64,000 nt of DNA from Aliarcobacter sp. (GTDB lineage: Bacteria; Campylobacterota; Campylobacteria; Campylobacterales; Arcobacteraceae), in NCBI GenBank assembly GCA_028703945.1, contig JAQVLW010000009.1, positions 1 to 64,000 on the forward strand, in the 5' to 3' direction. Positions 23,876 through 33,628 of this stretch are shown in pieces. The position numbers and the translations under genes are program-made. Each line of letters starts with the position of its first letter. Positions within the stretch are counted from its first letter, which is position 1. The notes below the pieces were generated by a model. That model had not been told where the DNA came from, ran no database searches, and saw only the letters and a list, made by a program, of their open reading frames with translations.

Positions 23876-24851
23876 TTTTCACTACATATCTTCCAACAGC
23901 TTTACCTGAAAGAAGATGTTCATAAGCTGCTTTTATTTCATCCAATGAAATTTCATTTATAATTGAATTTAAACTATTTATTTTCCATCTACTTGCTAAT
24001 TTTTCCCAAGCAGCCTGTTTCTTTTCTAATTTACACTCAACTGAATCAATTCCTATTAACCTTACACCTCTTAATATAAAAGGAAATACATTTGTATTTA
24101 GCTCATGAGAAGAAGTAAGTCCACAACAAGTTGCAACTCCATCATATTTTATTTGTTTAAGTGCATTTGCTAATATTTTTCCACCAACAGTATCAACAAC
24201 ACCTGCATATTTCTCTCTTAATAAAGTTTTTTTTGATTCTTCTTCAAACTCTTCTCTAAGAATAACTTCATTTGCACCAATTTTCTTTAAAAAATCAATT
24301 CTTTCTTTTTTCCCAGAAATGGCTGTTATGTTGTATCCTAATTTACTTAATATTGCAATTGCGATAGAACCAACACCACCTGTTGCACCAGTTACTAAAA
24401 TATCACCGCTTTCTGGTTTTATTCCATTTTCAATTAATTCATTTACACTTAGTGCAGCAGTAAGTCCAGCTGTTCCAAAAGTCATAATTTCTCTATCTGA
24501 AATTGCATCAGGAATTCTTGCAACCCAAGAAGCAGGGATCTTTACATATTGAGCATGACCACCATTTGAATTCATTCCCATGTCATAACCTGTTACAAGA
24601 ACCCTTTCCCCCACTTTAAAAATTGGTGAAGTTGATTCAAAAACAGTTCCCGCAACATCAATTCCTGTAATATGTGGAAAATGTTTACTAACTCCTGGAT
24701 TTCCAACTGAACTTAATGCATCTTTATAATTTAATGAAGAGTAAGTTACTTTTATAACAACTTCATTCTTTTCGCATTTTGGAGTCTCAACTTCTTGAAT
24801 ACTTGATTTAAATTCATTATCTCCAACTTTTTCAACTACAAAAGCTTTCAT
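23865..24851 (-). CDS. AcuI/YhdH-family NADPH-dependent acrylyl-CoA/quinone reductase
   Basis: 328 residues, a zinc-free MDR enzyme. The N-terminal catalytic fold has SSLNYKDALSSVGNPGVSKHF, typical of the YhdH/AcuI branch. The Rossmann loop is VTGATGGVGSIAIAIL with GKKERIDFLKKIGA next for NADPH. AcuI reduces acryloyl-CoA to propionyl-CoA; related enzymes act on quinones, so the exact substrate is uncertain. It follows gpsA on the same strand after 26 bp. Confidence 0.85.
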   Translation of the reverse strand: MKAFVVEKVGDNEFKSSIQEVETPKCEKNEVVIKVTYSSLNYKDALSSVGNPGVSKHFPHITGIDVAGTVFESTSPIFKVGERVLVTGYDMGMNSNGGHAQYVKIPASWVARIPDAISDREIMTFGTAGLTAALSVNELIENGIKPESGDILVTGATGGVGSIAIAILSKLGYNITAISGKKERIDFLKKIGANEVILREEFEEESKKTLLREKYAGVVDTVGGKILANALKQIKYDGVATCCGLTSSHELNTNVFPFILRGVRLIGIDSVECKLEKKQAAWEKLASRWKINSLNSIINEISLDEIKAAYEHLLSGKAVGRYVVKIKE

Positions 24852-24877
24852 TCTCTTTTCCTTTTTTCACTATGATC

Positions 24878-25774
24878 TTAATGTTTTAATAAATCTTTTA
24901 AACTATCTTTTGGACTTTTGCCATTTAATATAAGATTTACTTCATTTGCAATAGGTGTATAAATATTGTATTTAATAGAAAGATTATGTATTGCTTCAGC
25001 CGTCTTAATTCCCTCTGCAACTTCACCTAACTCTATTAATATATCTTCTAAATTTTTATTTGAAGCTAGACCTAATCCAACTCTATAATTTCTACTCATT
25101 GTAGAATTTGCAGTTAAAAAAAGGTCACCAGCACCACTTAATCCCAAAAATGTTGATTTTTTTGAACCAAAGAATTTTCCAAATCTTTCCATTTCCACTA
25201 AACCCCTAGCAATCAGTGAAGCTTGAGCATTTTTACCTAGGTTTAATCCCTCACAAATCCCACTTGCAATTGCTAAAACATTTTTATAAGCACCTGCTAC
25301 TTCAGCTCCAATTACATCAGAACTATAATAAGTTTTTATAAAATTAGGAAAAAAAGGAGAAAATTCTTCAAAAAGTTTTTTTGAATTTGAATTTATAACC
25401 AAAGCACATGGTAAACCTTGTCTAACTTCCGTCGCAAATGATGGACCTGAGATAAATCCTATATTTTTCTCAGGAACAAAATCAGCATATATTTCATTTA
25501 AAAATTGCCCAGTCGAAGCTTCTATTCCTTTTGAAGCTACAAGAATTTTTTGTCCATTAAAAACAAAATTTTCTTTTAACCAAGATCTAATTTCTTGAGC
25601 TGGAATTGCAATTATTAAGTATTTGCACTCTAATGCAGTTTTTAAATCAACAAAATTTTCAATTTCTTTTTTTGTTCTTGAAGTTATTAAAACCTTTTGT
25701 TTTTGACTTAGTGCAAAATGAAGAGCTTGTCCCCATTTCCCTGCACCAATAACTGCGATAGAGTTATTTTTCAT
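24878..25774 (-). CDS. gpsA: NAD(P)-dependent glycerol-3-phosphate dehydrogenase
   Basis: 298 residues. NAD(P) is bound by VIGAGKWGQALHFALS. GPSFATEVRQGLPCAL and GAYKNVLAIASGICEGL hold the active-site residues (Lys in YKN), and GLSGAGDLFLT is also conserved. It reduces dihydroxyacetone phosphate to sn-glycerol-3-phosphate for phospholipids. It shares one base with the gatB stop, an ATGA-like coupling. Confidence 0.93.
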   Translation of the reverse strand: MKNNSIAVIGAGKWGQALHFALSQKQKVLITSRTKKEIENFVDLKTALECKYLIIAIPAQEIRSWLKENFVFNGQKILVASKGIEASTGQFLNEIYADFVPEKNIGFISGPSFATEVRQGLPCALVINSNSKKLFEEFSPFFPNFIKTYYSSDVIGAEVAGAYKNVLAIASGICEGLNLGKNAQASLIARGLVEMERFGKFFGSKKSTFLGLSGAGDLFLTANSTMSRNYRVGLGLASNKNLEDILIELGEVAEGIKTAEAIHNLSIKYNIYTPIANEVNLILNGKSPKDSLKDLLKH

Positions 25775-27201
25775 TAAGATAGTCTTTGTTTTAATAATTC
25801 ATTCACTTTTGCAGGATTTGCACTACCTTTTGATTCTTTCATAGTTTGACCTACAAAAAAAGCAAATAGTTTATCTTTACCTGATTTATATTCTGTTACT
25901 TTATCTTCATTTGCAGCTAAAATAGCATCAATAATAGCTAATAAGGCACCATCATCAGATACTTGTTTAAGTCCTAGTTTTTCAATAGCGGCATCAACAT
26001 CTTTTGATTCGTTTTCAAACAAATAATCAAGTACTTCTTTAGCAGCTTTTCCAGAGATTGTACTGTCTTCAATTCTTTTTACAAGAGTTGCTAAAGTTTT
26101 TGCATCAATAATTGAATCTTCAAGTAAAGCACCCTCTTTTAATCTTGCAAGTAATTCAACAGTTAACCAAGTTACTGCATTTTTTGCACTAATTCCTTCA
26201 ATCATCATTTCATCAAAAAATTTAGCCATTTCTAAAGAAGCTGTGATTACAGAAGCATCATATTCTTTTAGTCCAAACTCTTTTACAAATCTCTCTTTTT
26301 TCTCATCAGGAAGTTCTGGAATTATTGAATATTTAGCAAGCATTTCATCTGTAATTATTACAGGTAAAAGGTCTGGATCAGGGAAATATCTATAATCAGC
26401 AGCATCCTCTTTTCCTCTCATTGATCTAGTTTCACCACGTTCAGGATCAAAAAGTCTTGTTTCTTGTACAATTTCAGTTGAGTGAACACCATCTTCCCAT
26501 GCTTCAATATGTCTATTTACTTCATATGCAATTGCTTTTTCAATAAATTTAAATGAGTTCATATTTTTGATTTCACATCTAGTGTAAAGGTTTTTGTCAC
26601 CTTTTGGTCTAATGGAAACATTTACGTCACATCTGAAACTTCCTTCTTGCATATTTGCATCAGAAATACCGAGGTATCTTACAATTGAATGAAGTTTTTT
26701 AAGATATAAAATAGCTTCTTCTGCACTTCTCATATCAGGTTCTGAAACTATTTCAAGTAAAGGTGTCCCTGCTCTATTTAAATCAACTTGAGAAACACTT
26801 CCTGCATGGATATTTTTTCCTGCATCATTTTCTAAGTGAGCTCGTGTTACTCCAATAGTTTTTTGTCTTCCATCTGGAAAATCAATTACTAATTCCCCAA
26901 GACCAACAACTGGAACTTCAAATTGAGAAATTTGATAACCACTTGGTAAATCTGGATAAAAATAGTTTTTTCTATTAAATACTGATTTTTGATTTATTTG
27001 TGCTTTAAGTGCAGTTCCAAGCATGATTGCTTTATGAACAGCCTCTTTATTTAAAACAGGTAATGCACCTGGTAATCCTAAACAAGTTGGACAAATATTA
27101 GTATTTGGCTCTTCGCCAAAACTTGTGGGACATGAGCAAAAAAGTTTACTATTAGTATTTAACTGTGTATGTACTTCTAATCCTATAATAACTTCAAACA
27201 T
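25774..27201 (-). CDS. gatB: Aspartyl/glutamyl-tRNA amidotransferase subunit B
   Basis: 475 residues, the usual GatB length. It begins [21 protein letters not shown] and includes [15 protein letters not shown], the zinc-Cys region, and [16 protein letters not shown] helical tail and YqeY-like domain complete the C-terminus (about 330-475). It activates misacylated Glu-tRNA(Gln) or Asp-tRNA(Asn), using ammonia from GatA. GatA and GatC genes are not in the window. It is translated with gpsA. Confidence 0.95.
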   Translation of the reverse strand: MFEVIIGLEVHTQLNTNSKLFCSCPTSFGEEPNTNICPTCLGLPGALPVLNKEAVHKAIMLGTALKAQINQKSVFNRKNYFYPDLPSGYQISQFEVPVVGLGELVIDFPDGRQKTIGVTRAHLENDAGKNIHAGSVSQVDLNRAGTPLLEIVSEPDMRSAEEAILYLKKLHSIVRYLGISDANMQEGSFRCDVNVSIRPKGDKNLYTRCEIKNMNSFKFIEKAIAYEVNRHIEAWEDGVHSTEIVQETRLFDPERGETRSMRGKEDAADYRYFPDPDLLPVIITDEMLAKYSIIPELPDEKKERFVKEFGLKEYDASVITASLEMAKFFDEMMIEGISAKNAVTWLTVELLARLKEGALLEDSIIDAKTLATLVKRIEDSTISGKAAKEVLDYLFENESKDVDAAIEKLGLKQVSDDGALLAIIDAILAANEDKVTEYKSGKDKLFAFFVGQTMKESKGSANPAKVNELLKQRLS

Positions 27202-27210
27202 CTATTTCCT

Positions 27211-28035
27211 TTATCTAACTATTTTTATATCGGCAGTTAGTTTTTGTTTCTCAAAATAATCTTTTAAATATTTTTTTTCTCTTAAACTCATCATATCATT
27301 AAATATTTTTGCTTTTACAGTTTCAAAATCAAGAGAAGTAGTTCCTTCTTTTCTTATCACAAATAAAGAAACAAACTGTTTATTTGCTGTAAAAATAGGA
27401 GTAAAAGTATTTAGTTTCGTATCATTTAATAAAAATTGCATTTGAGGTTGTAAACTTTGAACCCCAAGTTTTAGTGGAGTTTTTTCAACATCAGCTGCAA
27501 TTACCATTGGATTATTTATAGCATTTGATAATGAAGCTTTATTTTTTGAAGTATATTGTGTTACTTCATAAGCTTTTGAAGTTGAGAATTGACCTTTATT
27601 CTTTTCATAATATAATTCCATGTCTTCTTGTGTCGCAACTGCTAATTGACCTTTTACTATTTTTTGAATTAGTTTTTGTCTAATAACAGCATCCTTTGCT
27701 TCTTCTTCAAAATCAGCATAATTTGCATATTTTTGTTTTACTATGGCTTTAAAAGAGTATAAATCCATTCCATTTGCTTTTGCTAATCTTTCAATATATT
27801 CATTTACATCAAAAACATCAGCAGTTATATTATTTTGACTTACAGCTTGTTCATATAAAGTTTTATCTATTAGTAATCCAACAGCTTCATTTTTACTGAT
27901 TTTGTTTATTGATACGGTTTTATCAATGTCATAAATTGTGATTGGTTGATCATTAACAGTTAGTGCAACACCATTAACTACACCAGCAAATGATATTCCT
28001 GAACTTACAAGTAGTGTTAAAAAAAGTTTGTACAT
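27211..28035 (-). CDS. Periplasmic SurA-like chaperone/peptidyl-prolyl isomerase
   Basis: 274 residues with a signal peptide (MYKLFLTLLVSSGISFAG). The N-terminal chaperone part starts VVNGVALTVNDQPITIYDID, the usual SurA-N pattern, and a helix run YANYADFEEEAKDAVIRQKL follows. The C-terminal region is a PpiC-like but degenerate domain (from about 165), so isomerase activity is doubtful. It probably aids outer-membrane protein folding. It precedes gatB by 9 bp in the same direction. Confidence 0.75.
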   Translation of the reverse strand: MYKLFLTLLVSSGISFAGVVNGVALTVNDQPITIYDIDKTVSINKISKNEAVGLLIDKTLYEQAVSQNNITADVFDVNEYIERLAKANGMDLYSFKAIVKQKYANYADFEEEAKDAVIRQKLIQKIVKGQLAVATQEDMELYYEKNKGQFSTSKAYEVTQYTSKNKASLSNAINNPMVIAADVEKTPLKLGVQSLQPQMQFLLNDTKLNTFTPIFTANKQFVSLFVIRKEGTTSLDFETVKAKIFNDMMSLREKKYLKDYFEKQKLTADIKIVR

Positions 28036-28053
28036 TTATTTTCCTTCTTTCAT

Positions 28054-28096
28054 AAAACAGACATTTTACCAAAAAAATGGTAAATATCTGTTTTTG
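28054..28096 (-). terminator. Terminator after the D-lactate dehydrogenase gene
   Basis: On the minus strand AAAACAGATATTTACC and GGTAAAATGTCTGTTTT pair over about 16 bp with one mismatch and a T-rich loop, followed by TTTTAT. It separates dld from the SurA-like gene. Confidence 0.6.
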
Positions 28097-28107
28097 TAAA
28101 AAAAAGA

Positions 28108-30948
28108 TCACAAAGTTTTAGTTTTTGTAACTTTATTGATTAAATAAAAGATTGAATTATAATCAAGTCCTGATTCTTCACTCAATCCAATTTCACAAGT
28201 TTTACTTGTAGAAAATGCCATTTTAGCGTCAGTTGTTTGCTCTTTTAAAGCTCTTAATGCTGATTTATTTAATTCAGGGAAATTAAAACCTCTATCACCT
28301 GCAAACCCACAACATTTAACATCTGCTGGAATTATTACATTTGTTGAACATAGTTGGGCTAAAGTTTTAAACTTATCTTCTAATCCCATTTTTCGTGAAC
28401 TACAAGTTGTATGAATTGTTATAGGTTCTTCAATTGCTGTAAATTCTAAATCTTTTGTTAGAAATTTTAAAGCAAATTCTATTGGTTCATAAACATCTAA
28501 TTTATGAGAAAAACTCTCTAACATTTTTTTAGTACAAGGACTTGTATCGCATAAAATTGGGTATTCTCCAAATTCACTTGCATGTAAAAGTGCAATTTCT
28601 AATTGTGATGATTTTGTATTTGAAGCTTCATTAAATCCTTTTGATGAAAATGGCATACCACAACATAAGTTTGGTAAATTTTCAGGAAATAAGATTTGAT
28701 AACCAGCTTTTAATAATACTTCGACAGTAGTATCAAACAACTCTTTTTCTTCTTTTGATACAGCATTTAATCCCATACTTCTATTTATACATGAAGGGAA
28801 ATATACTACTTTTTTATCACTAACTTTTTGCTCAAAATTTAAATTTATATTTGTTCCTTTTGGCATAACGTCACTCCATTTAGGAAGAGAGTTTTTACTT
28901 AGGTCTCTAAATGTTTTAGTTACAGTTTCCATACTAGGAGTTCCTAAAACTTTATGAATAAAGTTAGCACTGTGAAGACCAAATCTTACACCTTTTAAAG
29001 TCATTGAGAAATTATTTGCTATAAAATTTGCAATAGATTTAGAACTATTTGAGGCTTGTTCTGCTCGTAAGTGTTTAGTTAAACTTCCTGTATCAATTTT
29101 TACGGGACAGGCACTTGAACATAAACTACATGTTGCACAAGTTTCTATTCCATCGTATTGATATAAATCTTTGTACTCTTTTGCTTCTTTGTGATTCCCA
29201 ATACTTTCAAGTCTTGAAATCTCTCTATTTATTACGATTCTTTGCCTTGGAGTTAAAGTTAATTCATTTGAAGGACATGTTGGTTCACAAAATCCACATT
29301 CAATACATTTATCAACTATTTCATTGGTCGCTGGAAGAGTTTTTAGATTTTTAAGATGAGCTTCTTTATCTTCATTTATTATTACACCTGGATTTAAAAG
29401 TCCTTTTGGGTCAAATAATGATTTGATTTTTTTCATCATAATATAAGCATCATGTCCCCACTCTACTTCTATAAATGCTGCCATATTTCGCCCTGTTCCA
29501 TGTTCTGCTTTTAAGCTTCCTTGGTATTTAACAGCAACTGAATGTACAACTTCATTCATAAGTTCATCATATCTTTTAATCTCTTTTGGATCTGAGAAAT
29601 CTTGAGTAAATACAAAGTGAAAATTTCCTTCAAGGGCATGACCAAAAATAAGAGCTTCTGAGTAACCATATTTTTTAAATAATTCTTGAAGTTCAAGTGT
29701 CGCCACAGCTAAACACTCAATTGGATATGCAACATCTTCAATAATTACAGTTGTTCCTGTAACTCTTACAGCTCCAACAGCAGGAAATAAACCTTTTCTA
29801 ATTTTCCAGTAAAGTGTATATTCATGTTCATCTTTTGTAAAATAAATTTCTCTTACAACATCAAATTCTTTTAATAACTCTTCTATTTGAGTTATTTGAA
29901 TATCTAATTGTTTATCATTTATAGCTCTTGTTTCTATTAAAAGTGCAGTTATTTCTGAACCTAAATCTTTTATATATTCAGGCATTGCTGAATCATTTTC
30001 AATACTTTTTAAAGCGGCTCTATCCATAAGTTCAACGGCATCAACAACTATTTGATTTGAATCTCGTGCTAGTTTTAATTTTGTCACAGCGCTACATGCC
30101 TCATTCATATCTTTAAAATAAATTAAGGCACTTGCTTTGTCTTTTAAATCTTCAACAGTATAATAAGTGATTTCTTCAATAAAAGCTAAAGTTCCTTCAC
30201 TTCCAATGATTAAATGTTGAAGTATTTCAAACTCATCATCAAAATCAATTAAAGCATTTATTGAGTAACCACATGTATTTTTGATTTTAAATTTTCGCTC
30301 AATTCTTGCTCTTAATTCTTCATTGTTTTTTGTATCATCTGAAAAACTTTTTAAATCTTTTAGAAAATCAGCATGGCTTTTTCTAAAGGCATCTTTACTT
30401 TCTTTGCATCCTGTATCTAGTTTTGTTCCATCACTAAAAATCAATTTTATAGATTTTAAAGTTTTGTATGAGTTTTGTGAAATCCCACAGCACATTCCCG
30501 AAGCATTATTAGCAGCAATTCCACCAATCATAGCAGCATTTATACTAGCTGGATCTGGACCAATCTTTTTAGAATATCTGGCTAATAATCCATTAGCTTG
30601 CGCGCCTGTAAGTGCTGGTTGTAATGATATAAAACTTGCATCTGGTGAGATTTTAAAATTTGAGAAATTTCTTGAAGTAACAATTAAAATTGAATCACTA
30701 ATTGCTTGACCTGATAGTGAAGTTCCACCAGCTCTAAAAGTTATGCTTAAATCCATAGAATTTGATAATTCTATAATATCTTGAACCTCTTTTGCATTAT
30801 CTGTTTTGATTACAATTTTTGGGATTAGTCTATAAAAAGATGCATCTGTTCCATAAGCTAAAGTATGTAATTTATCTGTGAAAATCTTTTTCTTTGAAAT
30901 CTTATTTATAATTTGATTATAAAAATCTTGGTATTTACCTTCTAACAT
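28108..30948 (-). CDS. dld: D-lactate dehydrogenase with FAD and Fe-S domains
   Basis: 946 residues. FAD-binding type 4 domain at about 40-215 (ITFRAGGTSLSGQAISDS), FAD-oxidase C-terminal domain to about 520, then two 4Fe-4S motifs (CIECGFCEPTCPS, CATCSLCSSACPV) and a cysteine-rich CCG domain with CCGMPF and CCGFAGDRGF. This architecture matches the YdiJ/Dld-II group, quinone-linked D-lactate or 2-hydroxyacid dehydrogenases. Its place after lctP and the LutABC cluster favours D-lactate. Glycolate or 2-hydroxyglutarate cannot be excluded. The gene follows two tiny reading frames in the lctP-dld gap. Confidence 0.85.
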   Translation of the reverse strand: MLEGKYQDFYNQIINKISKKKIFTDKLHTLAYGTDASFYRLIPKIVIKTDNAKEVQDIIELSNSMDLSITFRAGGTSLSGQAISDSILIVTSRNFSNFKISPDASFISLQPALTGAQANGLLARYSKKIGPDPASINAAMIGGIAANNASGMCCGISQNSYKTLKSIKLIFSDGTKLDTGCKESKDAFRKSHADFLKDLKSFSDDTKNNEELRARIERKFKIKNTCGYSINALIDFDDEFEILQHLIIGSEGTLAFIEEITYYTVEDLKDKASALIYFKDMNEACSAVTKLKLARDSNQIVVDAVELMDRAALKSIENDSAMPEYIKDLGSEITALLIETRAINDKQLDIQITQIEELLKEFDVVREIYFTKDEHEYTLYWKIRKGLFPAVGAVRVTGTTVIIEDVAYPIECLAVATLELQELFKKYGYSEALIFGHALEGNFHFVFTQDFSDPKEIKRYDELMNEVVHSVAVKYQGSLKAEHGTGRNMAAFIEVEWGHDAYIMMKKIKSLFDPKGLLNPGVIINEDKEAHLKNLKTLPATNEIVDKCIECGFCEPTCPSNELTLTPRQRIVINREISRLESIGNHKEAKEYKDLYQYDGIETCATCSLCSSACPVKIDTGSLTKHLRAEQASNSSKSIANFIANNFSMTLKGVRFGLHSANFIHKVLGTPSMETVTKTFRDLSKNSLPKWSDVMPKGTNINLNFEQKVSDKKVVYFPSCINRSMGLNAVSKEEKELFDTTVEVLLKAGYQILFPENLPNLCCGMPFSSKGFNEASNTKSSQLEIALLHASEFGEYPILCDTSPCTKKMLESFSHKLDVYEPIEFALKFLTKDLEFTAIEEPITIHTTCSSRKMGLEDKFKTLAQLCSTNVIIPADVKCCGFAGDRGFNFPELNKSALRALKEQTTDAKMAFSTSKTCEIGLSEESGLDYNSIFYLINKVTKTKTL

Positions 30949-30992
30949 TTTTTTCCTTTTTTATTTTTTTGTTTGTGAAAAAAAATCGATTG

Positions 30993-31112
30993 CTATTCAA
31001 GTCGGGGAACCGTATAAATTCTTTGTTGAGAGTCATAAATAAAAGAGTACATTTTATCTTTTATTTTAAGTATTATATTGAAGATTAGTTTTATAAAAAG
31101 TTTTATTTTCAT
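30993..31112 (-). CDS. 39-residue small membrane-type protein (unannotated)
   Basis: ATG at 31110-31112 and TAG at 30993. The N-terminal half, KIKLFIKLIFNIILKIK, is hydrophobic and basic, and the C-terminus reads YDSQQRIYTVPRLE, less AT-driven than random sequence. It starts 6 bp after the stop of a 16-codon frame with an excellent ribosome site, so it may be translated by coupling. No family is recognised. It lies 44 bp before the dld start on the same strand. Confidence 0.45.
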   Translation of the reverse strand: MKIKLFIKLIFNIILKIKDKMYSFIYDSQQRIYTVPRLE

Positions 31113-31118
31113 AATTTC

Positions 31119-31169
31119 TTATTGATTTTCTTTAAATAAAGAAGATAATTTTTTTAATTTTAATACCAT
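31119..31169 (-). CDS. 16-residue leader-type small ORF
   Basis: ATG at 31167-31169 is preceded by AAGGAGAGG with a 6-base gap after AAGGAG, among the strongest ribosome sites in the window. The peptide MVLKLKKLSSLFKENQ is basic. It is followed 6 bp later by the 39-residue frame. It may be a leader peptide or an independent microprotein. Confidence 0.45.
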   Translation of the reverse strand: MVLKLKKLSSLFKENQ

Positions 31170-31212
31170 GAACCTCTCCTTATTTCAATATTTCTAATTT
31201 ATATATATGTTT

Positions 31213-31244
31213 CTTCATTTAGGCATAAATATGCCTAAATGAAG
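31213..31244. terminator. Perfect 14-bp hairpin after lctP
   Basis: CTTCATTTAGGCAT and ATGCCTAAATGAAG pair fully around AAAT, 12 bp beyond the lctP stop. On the minus strand no T run follows, so it may stabilise the lctP mRNA end or slow polymerase rather than terminate fully. That would set lower expression of dld from the shared transcript. Confidence 0.5.
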
Positions 31245-31255
31245 TTATTAGTTTT

Positions 31256-32896
31256 TTATGGAATCATCCAAGTTAAAATATATGCTTGCGCCATTGTAAT
31301 AATACCAATAAATGTTACTAGTATTAAACTATGTTTTACTGTAAATCTAAATAAATCAGATTCTTTTCCAACAATTCCTGCTGATGCACATGCAATTGCT
31401 ATAGATTGAGGAGAAATCATTTTACCACATACTCCACCTGTAGTGTTTGCTGTTACCATCAATGTTTCATTAAGTCCTAATTGATGTGCAGTTTGTTGCT
31501 GTAATCCGCAGAAAAGTGCATTTGATGAAGTGTCTGATCCTGTTAAGAATACTCCTAGCCATCCAAGTAATGGTGAAAAGAATGGGAATAAGAATCCAGT
31601 ATTTGCAAGAACAAGAGCCATAGTTGTTGACATTCCTGAATAATTCATTACAAATGCAAAACCAAGAACCATACCAATTGATAAAATTGCCCATTTAAGT
31701 TCAAAAAGCGTTTCACCCATTGTTTTTGATGCAGTAGTTACATTTAATCTAAAAATAAACATTGTGATAATTGCTGTTAAGAAAATAGCAGTACCAGTTG
31801 CTGAAAGTGGATTAAATGTATATATAACTTCAAATGATTTAGGAGCACTTACAATCGGAGGCATTTTAAAAATCATATTATGAATTTCAGAGAATTCAAA
31901 TTTGAAAATTGTACCAGCAAAAATTTGATCTTTGTCAAAGAAAGCTTTAAACCATTTTGTTGTCCAAATTGTAACCATTACAGAAAGAATTATAAATGGC
32001 GACCAAGCTTTAAATACTTGAAAAGATGTGTGAGCTGTATGAACAACTTCATTTATCTCTACAACTTTCATAATATTTTTTGGTTTCCATGATTTTAAGA
32101 AAAGTGTTGTTGCAACAATAGAAACAATTGCTGAAGTAACATCTGGCAATTCAGGTCCAATAAAATTTGATGTAATATATTGAGAAATAGCAAAACTTCC
32201 ACCAGCAACAAGAGCTACAGGCCATACATCTTTTACACCCTTCCATCCATCCATCATAACTACAAGCCATAAAGGAATAATCATTGAAAGTAATGGTAAT
32301 TGACGACCAGCCATTGCTCCAATTAAAAATGGATCAATACCAGAAACTTTTCCAGCAACAATAATTGGAATACCTAAAGCACCAAATGCAACAGGAGCAG
32401 TGTTTGCGATAAGACACAATCCAGCAGCATATAATGGTTTAAATCCAAGTCCTACTAAAATAGCAGCTGTAATTGCAACAGGTGCACCAAAACCTGCAGC
32501 ACCTTCTAAAAAAGCACCAAATGAGAAACCAATTAAAATAACTTGAATTCTTTGATCTTCAGTAATTGAAATAATAGAATTCCTAATAATCTCAAATTGT
32601 CCACTTTTTACTGTTAATTTATATAAGAATACCGATGCTACGATAATCCAAGCTATTGGCCATAAACCAAACAGAAATCCATATTCAGCTGACGCGAATA
32701 CCATGTTAACTGGCATTTTAAAGCCTATTACTGCCACAATCATAGAAAGTGCTAGTGTAATAGCTGCTGCATAATGCCCTTTCATTCTAAATACTGCAAG
32801 TGCCAAGAAGAAAAAAACAATAGGAATCAGTGCTACTAGCGCTGATAGTCCTAAGCTATCTCCAATTGGAGCGTATACTTGTTGCCAAGTTTGCAT
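31256..32896 (-). CDS. lctP: L-lactate permease
   Basis: 546 residues with about 12-14 membrane segments. The N-terminus MQTWQQVYAPIGDSLGLSAL and the segments FGAFLEGAAGFGAPVAITAA and GWLGVFLTGSDTSSNALF are signatures of the LctP family. MSPQSIAIACASAG is near the C-terminus. It takes up L- and D-lactate, perhaps glycolate, with protons. It has a strong GGAGG site. It lies between the two-component system and dld, all facing left. Confidence 0.93.
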   Translation of the reverse strand: MQTWQQVYAPIGDSLGLSALVALIPIVFFFLALAVFRMKGHYAAAITLALSMIVAVIGFKMPVNMVFASAEYGFLFGLWPIAWIIVASVFLYKLTVKSGQFEIIRNSIISITEDQRIQVILIGFSFGAFLEGAAGFGAPVAITAAILVGLGFKPLYAAGLCLIANTAPVAFGALGIPIIVAGKVSGIDPFLIGAMAGRQLPLLSMIIPLWLVVMMDGWKGVKDVWPVALVAGGSFAISQYITSNFIGPELPDVTSAIVSIVATTLFLKSWKPKNIMKVVEINEVVHTAHTSFQVFKAWSPFIILSVMVTIWTTKWFKAFFDKDQIFAGTIFKFEFSEIHNMIFKMPPIVSAPKSFEVIYTFNPLSATGTAIFLTAIITMFIFRLNVTTASKTMGETLFELKWAILSIGMVLGFAFVMNYSGMSTTMALVLANTGFLFPFFSPLLGWLGVFLTGSDTSSNALFCGLQQQTAHQLGLNETLMVTANTTGGVCGKMISPQSIAIACASAGIVGKESDLFRFTVKHSLILVTFIGIITMAQAYILTWMIP

Positions 32897-32981
32897 ATAA
32901 AACCTCCATAATAAAATATAAAATATATTAATATAACAGTATGAAATTTATATGATTTTAATATGTAAAATTATTAAAGAA

Positions 32982-33626
32982 TTAAATATTTTTAAATATG
33001 TAACCAGCATCAATAATTGTTTGAATATACTCTTTGGGAAAAATTCTTCTTACCCTTCTAATAAGACTTCTTATTGATTCTAGTGAACTAAAATTACCTT
33101 CCCAAACATAACTTTCTATATTTTCATAGGTTATAACTTGATTTTTTTTACTAAGAAATAGATTTATTAAAAGTTTTTCTTTTTTTGTTAATCTTATTTC
33201 TTGATTATCAATCACAATTGTGGCTGACTTAAAATCAAAATATGAGTTTTCATCAAAATAGATTTTACTATCTTGAATATTGCAAAGTTTCTCAATTTTT
33301 ATTTCTAATTCATCTATGAAAAATGGTTTCTTTAGATAATCATTACAACCAAAATCGTAGGATTGTTTTATCACATCTAACTCGACACTCGCACTTATGA
33401 TTATTACTGGAACAATTTTGTAATATTCTCTTATTTTTTTTAGTATATTAATTCCATCTATGTTTGGAACATTTATATCTAAAATAAAACATGAAAAACC
33501 TTCTGTTATATTTTCATAAGCATCAGATCCATCAGTAAAAGAGATTACATTGTAGTTTTTTAGTTTTAATCTTTTAGTGATAGTCTCATTTAATTTTTTA
33601 TTATCTTCTAAAAGTAAGATTTTCAT
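32982..33626 (-). CDS. OmpR-family response regulator of the lactate locus
   Basis: 214 residues. Receiver domain 1-115 with acidic pocket EDN, phospho-acceptor Asp in CFILDINVP, Ser in ISAS and Lys in LKKPF. The winged-helix domain (about 125-214) contains ENIESYVWEGNFSSLESIRSLI. It is separated by 2 bp from its sensor kinase. It probably activates lctP or lut genes, since it lies in the same run of genes. Confidence 0.88.
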   Translation of the reverse strand: MKILLLEDNKKLNETITKRLKLKNYNVISFTDGSDAYENITEGFSCFILDINVPNIDGINILKKIREYYKIVPVIIISASVELDVIKQSYDFGCNDYLKKPFFIDELEIKIEKLCNIQDSKIYFDENSYFDFKSATIVIDNQEIRLTKKEKLLINLFLSKKNQVITYENIESYVWEGNFSSLESIRSLIRRVRRIFPKEYIQTIIDAGYIFKNI

Positions 33627-33628
33627 TT

